Origin: Hetaerina americana
Lineage: Eukaryota > Arthropoda > Insecta > Odonata > Calopterygidae
DNA length: 64,000 bases
Reading direction: 5' to 3'
Assembly: GCA_022747635.1 (NCBI GenBank)
Contig: JAKTNV010000063.1
Span: 1,736,001 to 1,800,000 of the forward strand
Shown: positions 45,321-59,800 of the stretch, piece by piece
Numbering within the stretch: the stretch's first letter is position 1
How the letters are laid out: each line of letters begins with the position of its first letter
Translations under genes and position numbers: made by a program
The notes under the pieces: model-generated
What the model was told of the DNA's origin: nothing
Databases searched by the model: none
The model's input: the letters and a program-made list of their open reading frames with translations, nothing else

Positions 45321-45799
45321 GATTGAATTAGATCACATGTCTGTGCAGTTTTTATTAGAGCAGTTTGATTACTTCTATCTCTACTTACGAGTGTAATGGC
45401 AAGGGCTATTTAAATACCACTAACAGAGCGAAATATTTACACGTCAGTTTTTGACCAATCAGGCGGTGCTGACCCAAACTTCTATCAATATTCATTCTGT
45501 TTCTTCCGGTTAACCGGAGATACACTTTGATTCTGCCATTACATGGAAAGAGAAATAAAGGGAGCATTTGGAAAACTAGGAATAAAACCCACGGTTTACG
45601 AACCAAAGATCGGTTTACTTCGATGGGGAACGAACTCAGCAAGTTCGAGCTAGGCGGCATGTGCAATTCAGATATCAGGGTAGGGGGACTAATACATCTC
45701 TCTGGGCCACCCATGAATTCCCAGGAAGATCTAGGACCTGAAAAATCACATATCTTACGTGAAGCTGAGAGTATCCATAGCCGCCCTTGGGATAATAAT

Positions 45800-45935
45800 G
45801 ACCAAATGGTAACAATTTTCCACTGAACAGTATTTATTACACGACCGGTTTCGTTGTACTACATCATATTTTTGTAATAAATATGAAATAGTGGAAAATG
45901 TTTACCAATTGGTCATTATTATCTCCAAAGTTTAC
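45800..45935. repeat. Foldback element 4
   Basis: Imperfect inverted repeat: aatgaccaaatggtaacaat with ttttccac at the left, gtggaaaatgtttaccaatt with ggtcatt at the right. The core acgaccggtttcgttgtact carries, on the minus strand, a CGAAACCGGTCGT motif. Confidence 0.7.
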
Positions 45936-45954
45936 CATATCAGGGCTGAAAATA

Positions 45955-46035
45955 CCGAATTCGTGCTACGTTGGGAATCGAACCCGGGCCATCCGGATTG
46001 TAGTCGAATGATCTTTCAACTGGACTACTACGTTC
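45955..46035 (-). repeat. tRNA-like SINE head
   Basis: On the minus strand: GTAGTAGTCCAGTTGAAAGA in the A-box position and GGGTTCGATTCCCAACG in the B-box position. No body or tail was recognised. Confidence 0.55.
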
Positions 46036-46039
46036 ATAC

Positions 46040-49000
46040 ATGAGATAATTGCTTTTTCAAATCTATGATTCGCAACAATGGCTCATTATATATTTACTGT
46101 TGGGGGAGATGCGGGTACCAAAGCATACTCTTACCTCGACCAGAAGAGCAATTGCAGTATCAACTGGTATTAACTAGCCACCTTGCTTAGTACTTTTAAT
46201 GTAGGCCATCATTAATGTGAGCATTAGGGCTCGTTATTTATTTACAATGGGGCTTTTACTGTGGTTTGACAATGGTATGTGTCACTATACTTGTCGATTC
46301 CCGCAAATTTTGGAGACCCACAATTTAATTTAAGGTGTAGGATTTTCGGGATTCTGCCAGATCTTGAAAAATCGTTGGAAGCACACACTGAAATTTAAAA
46401 TGAGCACGATCAGCAATATTCATATCCTTAATTGTCATCTCTAAAACGCCTTCCCTTCAACGTCTTGATGTTAAACATCTGCTATATAGTATTTCTATCA
46501 TCCTATCCCAAGCATAGCAAGAAAGTCCTTTGGACAGGACTTGATACCTTCGATCTGAATATGTACCCATGCAAGACCGTAGTACAGGAATGGAAAACAC
46601 GATTGGAAAAACAAATTTTTTCAACGGAGAACTTGCCTATGAAAAATTTAAGGGCGCAACTGCATTAAAATCTACAAGTAATACGAGGATCGCTAACGCA
46701 TTTGAAAGAGATTATTTCGTTGTTGATTTCTTTAATTATATTTTCAAAAAGAAGATCCACTTCTATGAAGAAAAAAAATATTCATCGATTTAAAAAAGTT
46801 TTGTCCCAAATCAAAATGCTCTGTGTATAAAATAATTTCAATCTAAATTTAAGTAAAACAGCGCGCATTTGAGCGCATACATTTCCGTGCCCCTGTAGTG
46901 CATAAGACAAGCAACAATGAGACGGCAAGGTGAAACCATGAAAAGAATGAAATAAATTGCTTCTTGAGTAATAGATTTCCCTTGGATGATAATAATAGAA
47001 ACTTGTGCCTGCAATATACGTATGCATATGCCTACGTATGACCTCAATTTCGTTTTTATTTTCCAAATGTTTGACTCTTGCCTATGTTTTAGTGGTTTAT
47101 TGTCTCAAAAACTGAAATTTGATATCAACAACCGTTTTTCGGAGAAATCTGCATAGCTGAAATCTATTTATAGCATATTTAATGCTCCGTATCAGATGCA
47201 ATGACGATAATTTTCAATCAAGATCACACATGTTTAAGGTGAATCACTGTTGGGCAAATAAAGGATTCAGCACTTTAGGCACCATAAAAAACAATGGCTA
47301 TATAGAAAATTTATAGAAAAATAGCACCTGCAATAAAGCTTTATATTAAAAGATGCAGCTATTAATCACGAAATTAGCACAGGTAATGTTTTGTAAAAAC
47401 TTATTTTAGGGCTTACCATCCCTTCCCAAGTTATTATTAGAAGCAGCATATAAAAGGCGACTCGAGGCGATGGAAATGAATTGCTACAAAATACTGATGT
47501 AACGTAATTTATGGGACATGCCAAAAGTTAATCAAGTTTTTCGAAAATTGGTTGGATTAAAGATTTAATCTGTGAAAAACAGTGGAAAACTTATAAACCA
47601 CAACCCACACCTGTAAACCCTGGAGGAAGAAGCTACAAATGGGAGTAAATTAGGTGTCACAATGTGAGCTTTCAAAGGCTCGTATAGTGCGCGTTTGATA
47701 ATGAATGCATTGACCAAAAAAAATGTAGCCCGACTGTGAATCAACTATATTTTGATGCAATTTAAACACATGCCAATACTTGCAAAGAATTTACTTAGTT
47801 ACCTGAAAATAGAGATTTAAGATTTTTAATCACCCATACCATTTATTTTTGTTTCTATAGGTATTATCCCCTTTGTTGAAAAATATTCAAAATAGCAGAA
47901 ATAAAGTGTTGTAATAATATTACGCTGCCAAAATCCCTACTAGGAGTTCATATTTTTATTAAATATGTTCAAAACTACATCCTGATCTTCTTCTGAAGTT
48001 TGACTGGGTGATGTTGAAAGGCCTTACCCACCTGCACTTAACTCTTTTCAATAACCCGGAAAACATGCTCCAACCGGAAGGTAGGCAGAACCCGAAGTGG
48101 GCAACTGGCCCGAGGTGGCCAGATCATCATTCTTATCCCCCCCTTAAAAAAATTAATAACAATCCAATATATAGCTGTTTCTCTTAAAAAGCCCCATTAG
48201 GGAAGAAATTAAGAAATTAATATCAATTTGATGAATCCTTTTAAATGACCAATCCACTTTCTTTCTCTTTGTGGCCCCTTAAAGAAACGGAAAGTCTAAA
48301 AACTTCTATTTGAGTAGAAGCTTAAGATTTATGGTTTCAGTTTATTTCCAAGAAATTAATTAGTTTATCTCAACCCATTTGTAGAAAAACTGGAAAAATG
48401 ATGTTTTTTTGTGACCTTAACCAAAACGAATTAGTTCCCGTATCCTATGACTTAAGCAATCCAAATAGCATGGATATGTTCTGGCGACCGCGGAAAGATA
48501 TCATTTACATTTTCTGACTGTCAATACTATGATATTCAAAATTGTGTTTAATAATTGAGATGGAATGCGTCCGAAAAAGTCTGATATCATTCATGATTCT
48601 TAGACTTCAATCCTTCATGCATTAGCCCATGGTGGTGCATGGTTTCACGTAATAGTAGCTTGTATTTTTTGTTAAACTTGACAAAATCTGAGTGCAATTG
48701 AAAAATTTGTGATTTTAATTTACATTTATACCATATGTTTTTGAGTTGACAAGTACAGGGGCAAATATTTGAAAGAAAACGGTACATGCCATGAAGAAAA
48801 TATTTTTCATATTACCTTCAATAAGAATACTCTAATAGTACAATTCTTGCATGAGTGTTATATAATTGATAATAAGTGTGGCAACCATCAACGTGGGTGA
48901 TTAAAAAACTATCCTGTGTTTATATACCTCCGGGGATTACTATGAATAACTGGATATGATTACAAACTCGAATTATCACTTAGAAGGTAACCAGTTGGTT

Positions 49001-50250
49001 ACGGAATGTCCACACTAACAGGCGTTTAAGTCTCCAGAAAACAATCTCATGGTTTGCTTTGTAATTACTGTAACAATGAGACCTATTGCGCCATATTCCT
49101 TTCTAATATACTTTTTTGCCAATAATTAATGATAGTTCGATTTTATTTCAGATAAGTATCACAAATTATGGCAAGAACAGTAAACATAATGTCGCTCAAT
49201 ATGTAAACATTTAACCTAATCCTGAGTGAATTTTCGTCATTTTTCAGAATATAATTTTCTTTTTTAAATTTTTCCTCGGTTATTTATAGCCTAAATTTAC
49301 TGATCAAGGTAAAAATTTGATAGATTAAGATATCATGCACAGTTACACTTCACTAACTTACAACTACTTCTTATTTCCTGGACCTACCTAACAATACACG
49401 AAATACCAGAGATCTACATAGTAAAAGTAACAATTTTTTATATCCAAATACTAAAATATAGCAGAAACCACCCAATATGCCTTTACCTCTTCTATACTTT
49501 ACTTACCAAAAATTACGCTCCCCAACAAATTTTCCAACATTCCATTGCATTAAATAGTCCCTCTTTTAACTTTCTCTGCCTTCGGTTTTCTCCCAACCTT
49601 TATGTCAACAAATGTTTCTCTTCTCCGACCATGTCTTACAAGTTAAGGTTTGTTTTGCCCTAAGTTCATTTCATTTGCCATTAATTACATTTATTGATTC
49701 ATTTATAGCTTGAAAGTACTTTTGTTATTTTCATGGTGTTGCAACCTAGAATAGATTTTTTAAATGACCTGGGAAATATTTATTCAACCAAAATGACTAA
49801 ATATTCCGTTGTCACATATTATTTCCCTTCCCGGGAAATTTCTTTGACATTTGAAAAGTCATTGTGCGATCCATTGTGCGATTCACCAATGCAGTCCTTA
49901 AGGCCGAAATAATGAAATGAATGAGATAAAATCTATACTCCAAGTTAGAGTCATGAAGAAAATAAATACAGATAGCATTCTTAGGGACTTTTTCATAATT
50001 TTCTCACAGGGTTACTTGCATATATTTCTTAAAAGGTAGAGGCATGGGTCAAGCTATGGTGTCTTAAATCAATCAAGTATTTCCTACTCATGTCTAGTAA
50101 AACATTTCATGCATAAAAATATTTTTGTACTAGTTAAAAATAAATTTAATAAACAAAAATTAAGCAATTGAACACACATATTTTAATGCGCAGAGATATT
50201 TCTATATTGCGTTAGCAATAATGATGTTCGATTTTCATTTATAAAAATGT
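46040..50250. other. Intergenic, nothing recognised
   Basis: The longest stretch without a recognisable feature. Open frames such as 46432-46668 and 48587-48787 have no motif and AT-rich codon use; I do not support them as genes. Confidence 0.45.
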
Positions 50251-50253
50251 AGA

Positions 50254-50259
50254 TTTATT
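50254..50259 (-). terminator. Candidate polyadenylation signal of gene 2
   Basis: AATAAA on the minus strand, about 297 bp beyond the gene 2 stop codon. Plausible, unproven. Confidence 0.3.
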
Positions 50260-50555
50260 ATTGCACGTTAGATAATTTGATCACACGAAAACGATATCCA
50301 GGAACTCATGTTGTACAAAGAACATTCTTCAAAATCACCGCGGTCAAAATGCTCATTTCGCTTTGACACTGCATATTGTTCAATTAAAGTGTTGAACGCT
50401 GAAAGTTTCTGACGGACATGCAAAGCAAGCAATATGTTTTAAAAAGGGGGTATAACTTTCCCATGGGATATTCAGATTTACACGCCGCAGAGGCCAAGTA
50501 AATTTTGTACTATGGCTGGACCTGTTCCCAGAAATTTCCATTTCTCTGTATGATT

Positions 50556-50878
50556 TCAAGGCTTCAAGCTGTCCAAGATCCAGGTCATATAAGGCCCGAC
50601 CCTCGTGTAGATCCCCGGTCGGCCGGCGGTGGCACAGATATTGGGACCGATGGATACGACCCCCGCGATCACCCACTGGCCTCCTTTCCTTCGAGGCACG
50701 ACCGAGTCAACGGTCATCAGTGGTCCACCGCTGTCACCTCGGCAAGAGTCCTTGCCCTGCTCGCCACCCGCGCACATCTGGTTGGGGCCTAGTGTGATCT
50801 GGCGCTGGTAGACTGGGGCGCAGGCTGTGTTGGTCATCCCTGGGACTCGAACCCACAGTTTCACGTTGCTAGCGGACT
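50556..50878 (-). CDS. Gene 2 exon 7
   Basis: 323 bp; acceptor TCTCACAG. Begins with the split codon giving K, then SASNVKLWVRVPG, and has DSCRGDSGGP and the closing WILDSLKP. Confidence 0.94.
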
Positions 50879-53800
50879 CTGTGAGAAAAATGATTGTCAT
50901 TTTAAATCTAACAACTTAAGAGTTTATCTGGGCATTGGTTTCAAATACAGGAATATTAAAATCACTGTTAAAGATGATAACTAATGTGACTCTTAGGACT
51001 GTAAAAGATATAATACACAAAGAATTTTCGACTGCCAAGGCAGTAGAGTCAATTACAGTTCAAAAGAGTGTAGGAATGCTAATGAGATATTTTTATGTAA
51101 AATATTGACATGGTGATGGTAGCCATGAAGCGTAACAAGGTGGTAGAAGTATGCATACCAATGTCGCAATATGAATTTGAGGAGGTACAACGGGTGTCAA
51201 AAGTACAGTAGTAAAAACGTAATCGGAGGAGTAAAAAAATTGGTTTAAGTCAACCAAACGTAATTACAAGAGAAACAAAGAAGATTATTCGAAATAATAC
51301 CATGGGAAATAAATCTTAAACTCTTTTTACGGAAAAATAGGAAAAATAAAAGTGAATAATGTTCGTAGAGGTATTTATTGTTCAATTTTTCATCATTTCC
51401 AATGCAGGTTTTTAGAAATATGGTTAGGTTATCGGATATAATACTTGCTTTTATAAAACAGCCGATGCTAATGAAAAACGTTCCGATAAAATTCGTAGTA
51501 GTAGTAGTTTTGAGGGGAGGCGACCGACAGCTAAGGTCATTTGCGCCATAGGGGATGGACAGGAAAGGATGAAGGGTGGAGAGAAACCCGGCGTCGGCAT
51601 TAGCCTACTCTTTACGAAAGGCGCCAAGGGGTCCGCAGTTTAACGTCCCATCCGACGGACGGCGTACTCCCTCAAAGTGCCCTCCACAAAGCACCTCAAG
51701 TAGGGATCGAGATACCTCTGAAAAATATTCAACACCGCCGGGATTTGAACCCGCGCCCTCAGGGTGGGAAGCCAGTACGTTAGCCCCCGCACCATCTCGA
51801 TCCCCATAAAATTCGTTTACCATGAATCGACTACATTGTGAAGTATACCACCTGATGTGTAATTGACATTTTAGTCACAAATATTTCTCCTAATATATAC
51901 TTAAGCGTAAGAGAAATATATTTTTGCAAAAATATTTACGTAATTAAATGCTAATGATTTAAATTAAAAGAGCACAAACTTTCACGTTGCCGATTTTTTA
52001 TTATAAAAAGTTAATTTAGAGTAGTCATGGAATACCTCTTATAAAACTGCCGTAATGGACGTAAAATACTCACTGTTTTCAGTCTTTCCCCATCCCGCCA
52101 CAATCAAAGACTCCGTCTCGTAGCGCTTATTGGCAACACTACCACTGGGGAGGCAGATCGGGACAATGTAGTCTGTTGAATAAAATAGAAATTAAAGGAC
52201 TGAATTATAAAGTAACCCAGAACATTGCAATACAGTTATATTAATATTAAGTGTTATATATTTGTGGTATGTCTAGTCGATTTATTGGAGACATAAATAT
52301 TTCCCACAGTTGGTTAAATTATCCCGAGCAGTTTTGATGCTCATGTGATATTGTCATGACGTTACAATGCCACGGGCCGTTTTGGAATCTTGTTTAAATT
52401 TATTTGGATGAGTGAGGGTGAGAAGTTTCACTTCAGGGAGGAAAGTTATTTTTAATCCTCCGCACGGGCGAGATTAATTCGAATAGAAAAGCCAATGAAC
52501 AGAAGGTCACATATCCGGACTCAGTTGGGGGCATAGAAGTGGAAAGAATTCACAGGTAAAAATAATAGCCACCAGAAAAACATATTTAATTGTGAACCAT
52601 TTACAACGAAAAATAATACACTACCTTTGTCAGAAAAATGTTATATAGATGGAATAAAATCCGATGAATAACCATATCGTCAAGTTAATGTTTTAAAATG
52701 ATCAACTTCTTATTTAAAAATATTTTCACTTCTCCACTTTTATCCAAACCACATAAGACTGTGGCTGTCTCACCCACCAGTGATCGGAGCATCCCTGTCC
52801 AAACGAAGTAGAGCAATGTCGTGGTGTTTGTCCCGACTTTCAGATTGGTACTGTGGATGAGCTATGACCTCCTCTATGTTGAAGTCCTGTACGGGATCTC
52901 CACACACATTTCCATCTGCATACGTCTTACAGTCTGGATCTGTGTCGATGTCATGTTCCCCAAGGCGAACACCAATACTGCAATGGTAGAAAGGAGTCGG
53001 GGATGAGAGGAAAGTCTTTAAGCAGGGCTATTGATTCGACACATACTTATAATGCAACAATATGATTTATCAAAAGCTTTCGTCTTCAATGATGAGAAAC
53101 ACGCTTGTAGTTTCCAGCTAATAACCTTTCCCATCTACTAATTTTCAAATATACGAGTAAACCTATTTTCAAGGGTTTCATCGAAATTAGTAATCAAAAT
53201 ATAAATTTTATTATTTCGCTGAATTTTTAAACGTCATCATGGCATATTTGGTAATTGACGATAAAGACCGATGGGATCATTTTTTTAAATAAAAACGGAA
53301 AATGCAAAAATTGTAATGACAGCAAGATGTAAAAATGCTAGAGGAAAGAAAATCATAGATTCACCGCACCATAAATGGTCGGATGATTTCGTCGGTTGAA
53401 GGATAAATTCAGAAAGACAAGTAGACATGCCTTCAAAGGAGAAGAAAGGTGATATTTATTGGAAACTTGTAATAATGATCCTTGTCAGTATGGATCAGTG
53501 GCCCTGCATCAAGTCTGATAGCTTGAATGTATAGCTTTGTTTGGATTAAAAATTATTCATACCGAGCAAAGGATCAATGCCGCCATCTACAGAAAATAAG
53601 ATCCAAATTGAAAGTAATCTCTCAGTTTGGGATTTTCATAAAGGATCTCCCATGTCAAAATACATGGGATCATTTGAGGTCAAAATCTCCTCAGATATCC
53701 TTCATAGGAGGGAGACCAATTTAATTGACTGACCAAACAGAGACTGCTTGCACAAGTTGAGTTTAAACAAAGACGAATCTAATCGAAAGATTAAACAGAA

Positions 53801-56800
53801 ATTACTAAACTGGAAAGTTTCTCAAATGAAAAGGAAACAAGTGAATGGTAAGGACATGGTTTCCATTGGTTAACTTGTAGTAGGAATAGGAAGATCAGAT
53901 CAAAGGTAACAATTTCGCAATACGATTATCTGCTTTCAACTAATCACAGTGACCAGTTCCTATTCTTTGCCGTGAAAACATATGTATAAATTATATTTTT
54001 TTAATTCAATAATATCAAAAAATTACTTTCATAAGAAACTAAAACCTAACTTTAAAATTACACCATACCAGCCACAAATGCGGAGATATTAAATGTGTAA
54101 GGAAAGGTGGGTATCAATGTTTTTCTTACTTCCCTCCCTTGCGTCCGCATGAATATTTTTTACTGCATCCTGGGGTGCAATTGTTTGTCGGTTGATGGTA
54201 TATATATTTGCATGCGGGTTAGTTGAAAGGATTTTTGTATGAATGTATACGCCACTGTGGGTATGGGGTTGCATGGATGTGTTGAGTTTGCATCTGGTTT
54301 TGTTCCCTTTTGCAGGTGGTGACCTAGCACCCTCCGCCACACGCCCTTGTGGTGGCTTGTAGTTTATTATGTAGATGTAGATAAATAGTTCAAGTAGAAA
54401 GGGATTCCTTGAGTGTAAGTCCGATTTCGCGAATCCTGTCTGAGTTGCTCGACCTCTGCACAGTCCTCAATTCGACTTGTTTCTCAGCGTCACAGATTAA
54501 ATTGATTTTTAATTATATGTTTCATCTATTAACCCAAAATCAGACGAAATTAAATATTTCTAATTAAATACTTCACATTCTGCATGAGAAAAGTCAATAA
54601 AGCTTAATGTTAGACCATCAGTGTAAATGCATTCCTTTTCGCTGAATCCTTCTATACTATAAAATCCGATCATACTTTTTACGATCCTGTTACATGTATT
54701 TCATATTTCAAGCATGTTCTTGAAACTACTTATTCCTCGTCTCAAAAGTGCCTTCTGCCACATTCACCCAAGTCTTTCACGGACTTACCCTTCTTCTCTC
54801 AAATCATTTACTGCTCTTTTAGTAACTTGTAAGTTTGGTTAGTCGACTCTCTTTCTCACTCGCCGACACTCAACTTGACCAAAAAGCCAAGTAAATTTCT
54901 TTCACACACGTCCATAATCGTTATATCCAATCCACATTCTTTCATAATCTACTCATCTCTTCCCAACTTTTCCTCGTATTTTTAGCACAAACGCTTCTCA
55001 AATATTCCATACATGAGGCATCTTGTAATGGCTCAAATACGTACGATGGCTTGAACGTATACCCATTGGAAATGCATTTAACCGCAATATTAAGTAAGTT
55101 TTCTCTTGAGATGCCATGGTCATTAGGTACAGGCAACTTCACAATATTTTTGGAAACATTGTACCATAGCTTCGATACCACGCTGTTTTACATATATCCG
55201 ATTAGTAAAAAACATATTTTATGATGCAAAATTAAGGTATCTGACACTTTAAATAATATTTTTATAACATCTTAATTTTTAAATTTGTAAATTTTATCAT
55301 TAATATGTAAAACCTTTTATTCTTATTTTCACTCCCATTGAGGGAATTCTACTGAATCAGACCTCAAACAGTGCCTTTGATTAATATTTCTGCTAAATCA
55401 GCTGTTGGCAATGGCAAGAATTTCTTTCAAAGGTTATTTAGTTTTAATTGGAGATAAGGGCCAGTGTCAGTGCAGCCTTGAATAATATCGCGTAGCTTCG
55501 GATAATTACGTCGCTGTCCCACTTTTCTTTGTTTATTTTCGTGATTTCTGGAACACTTAAATTTCCCTTGCAGGATCCTCAGTCCTTTCCTAGGGCTAGC
55601 TTCCTTTATGAGCCAGAGGATTCAAATTACTCCATTTACGATTATATTTTCGACTGATTTGATCCTATTTAGGAGAGTTTTTGCTTCATTAAATATATTC
55701 AATTGTTTCTGGCTCAACTGTGTGGAAGGTCATGTTTTTTAAATGAGATTTTGCTCCTTGGAGTCTGGTAGCTACAGCCAAGCCGATGGCAGTGCAAATG
55801 AGAAGTTTTTCTTGAGGAGAAGATTCACCGGGGCTGATTACCTCAGCATTTGGTTGAACTTCTCGCCGCTGTCTTCGCTTTGGATTTCCAAGTGGAAGGA
55901 TAATTGGTGCGTATTATTCTATCGGCTAGTCAATTTGACGCTCAGGCACTTTTTCGGGTCCACCTTTAATTTCCACTGGTCTTTCAGAGCATTGAGTCTG
56001 ACTTGGAAGGTGCCTGCTGCCCAATCCGAATCCCAGTCAGGCACTGTCCATCTTTATCAATATTATAAAATAAGTTATGCAAAGGACATTTAAGCAGGAA
56101 TGTTCAAACACCTACCTTTATAGTGCAATTTGAGGTTTTTATGTTCTTGTAATAAAAGTACCATATTAATATCTTAGTTGCACCGTTGCGTCACATAATT
56201 AGGTAATTTAGGTGCGAATTTTGCGAGGAACCGTAGAGCATTTAGAATTTCCTGTACTATATTTCATGGCATCTCATACCAAAAACTATATTGGTATCAC
56301 AAGTAAACTCTGAGTGTCCTGTGCTTTTCTAGAAGTCTTTGTCGAAGATTTTTGTGATGGGAAGGAAACGGTGATCGGAATTGAGAGACCTTATTTATTA
56401 CTCAATACGTCATTGAGCAATCAGATACGCTAAATGCACCGAATCCAAGAGGACGGCCATGAACGCAATTATAGCCTCTTGGACACCACATGGAAGGTTT
56501 TCTCTAGCGGTGAGGGATCACTTGTCGTGTATATAACTTACAGCCTCGTGTTTCCTATGCCCGTGACGCAATGAGCAGCAGTCAACACGTAACGGTTGCT
56601 AATGAGAGACCCACCGCACAGGAACTGCCGTCCGTTTCCTGAACGATAATATGAAAAAATAAAGCCAGTGTATCAAAAATCTGTAAAAGACAGTGGTTGC
56701 TAAAATATTAATACATCTGACTGGGTAAGATTGAAATTCACGCAAATAAGGGAGACGTAAATATAAATTTCAAAATTGTCATCAAAATCAAGATGTTAAT

Positions 56801-59800
56801 AGCTTGATATTTACAAAAATTATATTCCGTATCATACAAGAGAGCATACGCATGGCTAAATATGCCATTTTTATTCATCTGCTGAATGTAAAAGTGGTTA
56901 ATATTTTAGATTAATAATCACAACCAAATGTAGAAACCCGAAAAGATAACAGCCATCGTAATTTTAAAGCAATATTTTGCAGGTACAAAACCAAGAAATT
57001 TAAATTCTCCTTAAAATAGAAGGTTCCGGTGAAAAACTATCGGTTATGCTGGTTATACATTTTCTTCATCCTTGAAGTACAAATCGTTTCAAATAGTTAA
57101 TAAAACATAAAAAATAAAAAAATTGGCATTTGCATGATCAATTTGTTCCATACCTTCGCTTATTTCACAAAAAATATACGAAGATTTATTTTCAAGAAAT
57201 TAACTGGATGTCAACATCTACATCTAAGTTATACCCCGCAAGCCACTACAAGGGCGTGTGGCGGGGGGTGCTAAGTCACCACCCTTAAACTAGAATACAA
57301 CCACATGCAAACCGAAATTATGTTACCTCTACACAAATATTAGTTTGTTCATACACTCGACAAACCTTTATCACACGAAAGAAAGTACGTACATTAACCA
57401 ATATTTCATAACAGGATACGTACATTCAAATATTTCTATAAAGCTATCAAAAAGATGAGTCTACAAAATGAAAAGAATAAAATGCAGGAAGAAACATGCA
57501 GGCTATCAACATAGTATGTACACTACCAATTCTAATTATCTCCTAGGCGATTACTGTTATGTCTATTTTAATCTCTAATGACTCGAGGAAAAAACGACAT
57601 TTTAAATTTATCCGTTCTACAATAAATCTCCCTGATTTTACTTTGGTGATCTGATCTACCATAGTAAGTGGGGGCCTGTAATATGTCTTACACATCCTCA
57701 GATAAGTAACCTGCCTCAAATTATTATTAGGTAATCTACCAGTTAAGGTAAGTTTTTGGATGGACACAGCTACTAAATAAATATTTTGTGATTCCTAACA
57801 ATATAACAAAAGGATTGAGAGTAGGGCAAATATTTACTTAGGGGATGATCAGTTTGGGTTTAGCGGACCAATAACACTTCCCTGTGGGATACCCGATGTA
57901 ACGCTTACTGTGTCCGATGATACCCCATCTATCACCACCCTTTGCTCGTGGCCTGTTAAAAAGTTATTAATACAATCTATTACTCATCTATCAATCCCAT
58001 AGCTTCCCAACGTTTGGAGCAACCTTTTATGAAGGACTTTGTCGAATGTCTTTTTTAAGTCTAGAAATACAGCATCGACCTGAACGTTATTTTCTCCCGA
58101 GAGCAAAATATCATGAACGAAAAGTGCCAGTTGGGTCTCGAAATATCTACCCTATCAGATACCGTGTTGGTGTTTTATGAGGAAATTCTGAGAATCGAGA
58201 TATTTAACTTACAATGATGTGCTCTAAAATATTGCTTGAGATGGGATGTGAGAGATATCGGTCGGTAATTACTCGGATCTTCTCTGTTACCTTTTTTAAA
58301 AATGGAAGTGACATTGGCTATTTTCCAGGGCTGATGACCATCCTTTAAACGGGTTGAATCTACTTTTAGAATGTCTTGATAAAGGAAAATTATTATTAGG
58401 TTGGCTTAATAGGGAAGGTAGACCTCACCTATTACTAAGTAAGGGGTAATAAGGGAGGCCAGCTCTTTTCTTAGTGCCGTCTATGGTTTCCCAGAAAGAA
58501 CTGGTACCCAAAAAATCACACAACTGGGGTAGAGCTTTGATTGCCTGGAGGCGAATCCGCGAATTGAACCCGGGCCCTCCAGTCTACAGTCAAACACTCT
58601 ACTCACAGGACTATCATTGAAAATATATTTACATTGATACAAATAATTTAGAGTATATTATTTAGTATTAAGCCAATGATCCAGTAAGATCATCTTGATT
58701 CGTAGTTCTTTATTGGTTTATTAATTTCCATGAGTATTACTACAACTATTAATTTCCATGAGTATAACTTGATCTTAAAGCATCAGTTCACTGTGTCCCC
58801 GTTTAGTTTAGTGTAAAAGCCAAATGCGTTCATGCATGCAATAGCATCTTCCAGGCCAAAATATAGTTCTCACGCGTCTGGTACTCCAGGAGCGCGAGCC
58901 AGGGATATTCCTTGAGGTTGGCTTCCTCCCCGCCGAAGATGCGATCATTCACGTCCGCCCCACAGACGTCTGTCCTCAGGTAACTCCAGTTGGGGTGGTT
59001 GTCCACATTGGACACTGAGGCCCCAGATCCGCCCCCTTGATTGGATCCCTGCGCCGGAGGTCGCCTCGTCGTAGTCGTCGACGGAGTCACTTGGCCGGTT
59101 CCGGACGAAGGGCAGCACACAAAGGGACGATTACCCTGGGAGAGACGGCATTCCGCATTGAAGTGCAACATCAAGGGAAAACAATCACTTGCTTGGAATG
59201 AAGGGGACGGATTTAAAGACTAAACCGATTTTCAAAGTTTTAGTTGAACAAATATACCTACTTCCGACACCCAGAATAAAATCAAAGTCAAAGTTGGGCA
59301 AGTGGGGGGTCAGATAAGGGTGACAGAGCTGTTGAGATGGTATACCGAATTGATATTTTTAACGATTATTTTTGGTCTGTTGCAAAATCACATGTGAAGA
59401 GAAACTCAGCGTCGGCCTAAGCCTACTCTTTTGGAAAGGCGCCAAGGGGTCAAACAGTTTAACGTCCTAATCTGACGGAGGTCGTACTCACTCAAAGTGC
59501 TCTCCACAAAGAACCTCAAAGTAGGGATCGGGATACCGATGAAAAATATTTGTTGTCTCCAGGATTTGAACCAGGGCCCTCTTCAGAGAGTAATATGAAC
59601 ACTAGAGAAATATGCACAATATTTCCATCTATTTTCTTTTAAAATACTACGTTTTTTCATGAATGGCGGGAATGTGCTCGAATCCTCCACATGACTTGAA
59701 CCGGTTCGCTGTTACATTTATAGGCGTTAAAGAAATTACATTTCGAAAGCCACATTAATCAAAACTCATGAACAAAGACGAACTAATTAATTCCAAGGAA

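Noticed and set aside
55743..56093. A 116-residue plus-strand frame
   Set aside because: No motif, no splice or start context, located in an intron of gene 2.
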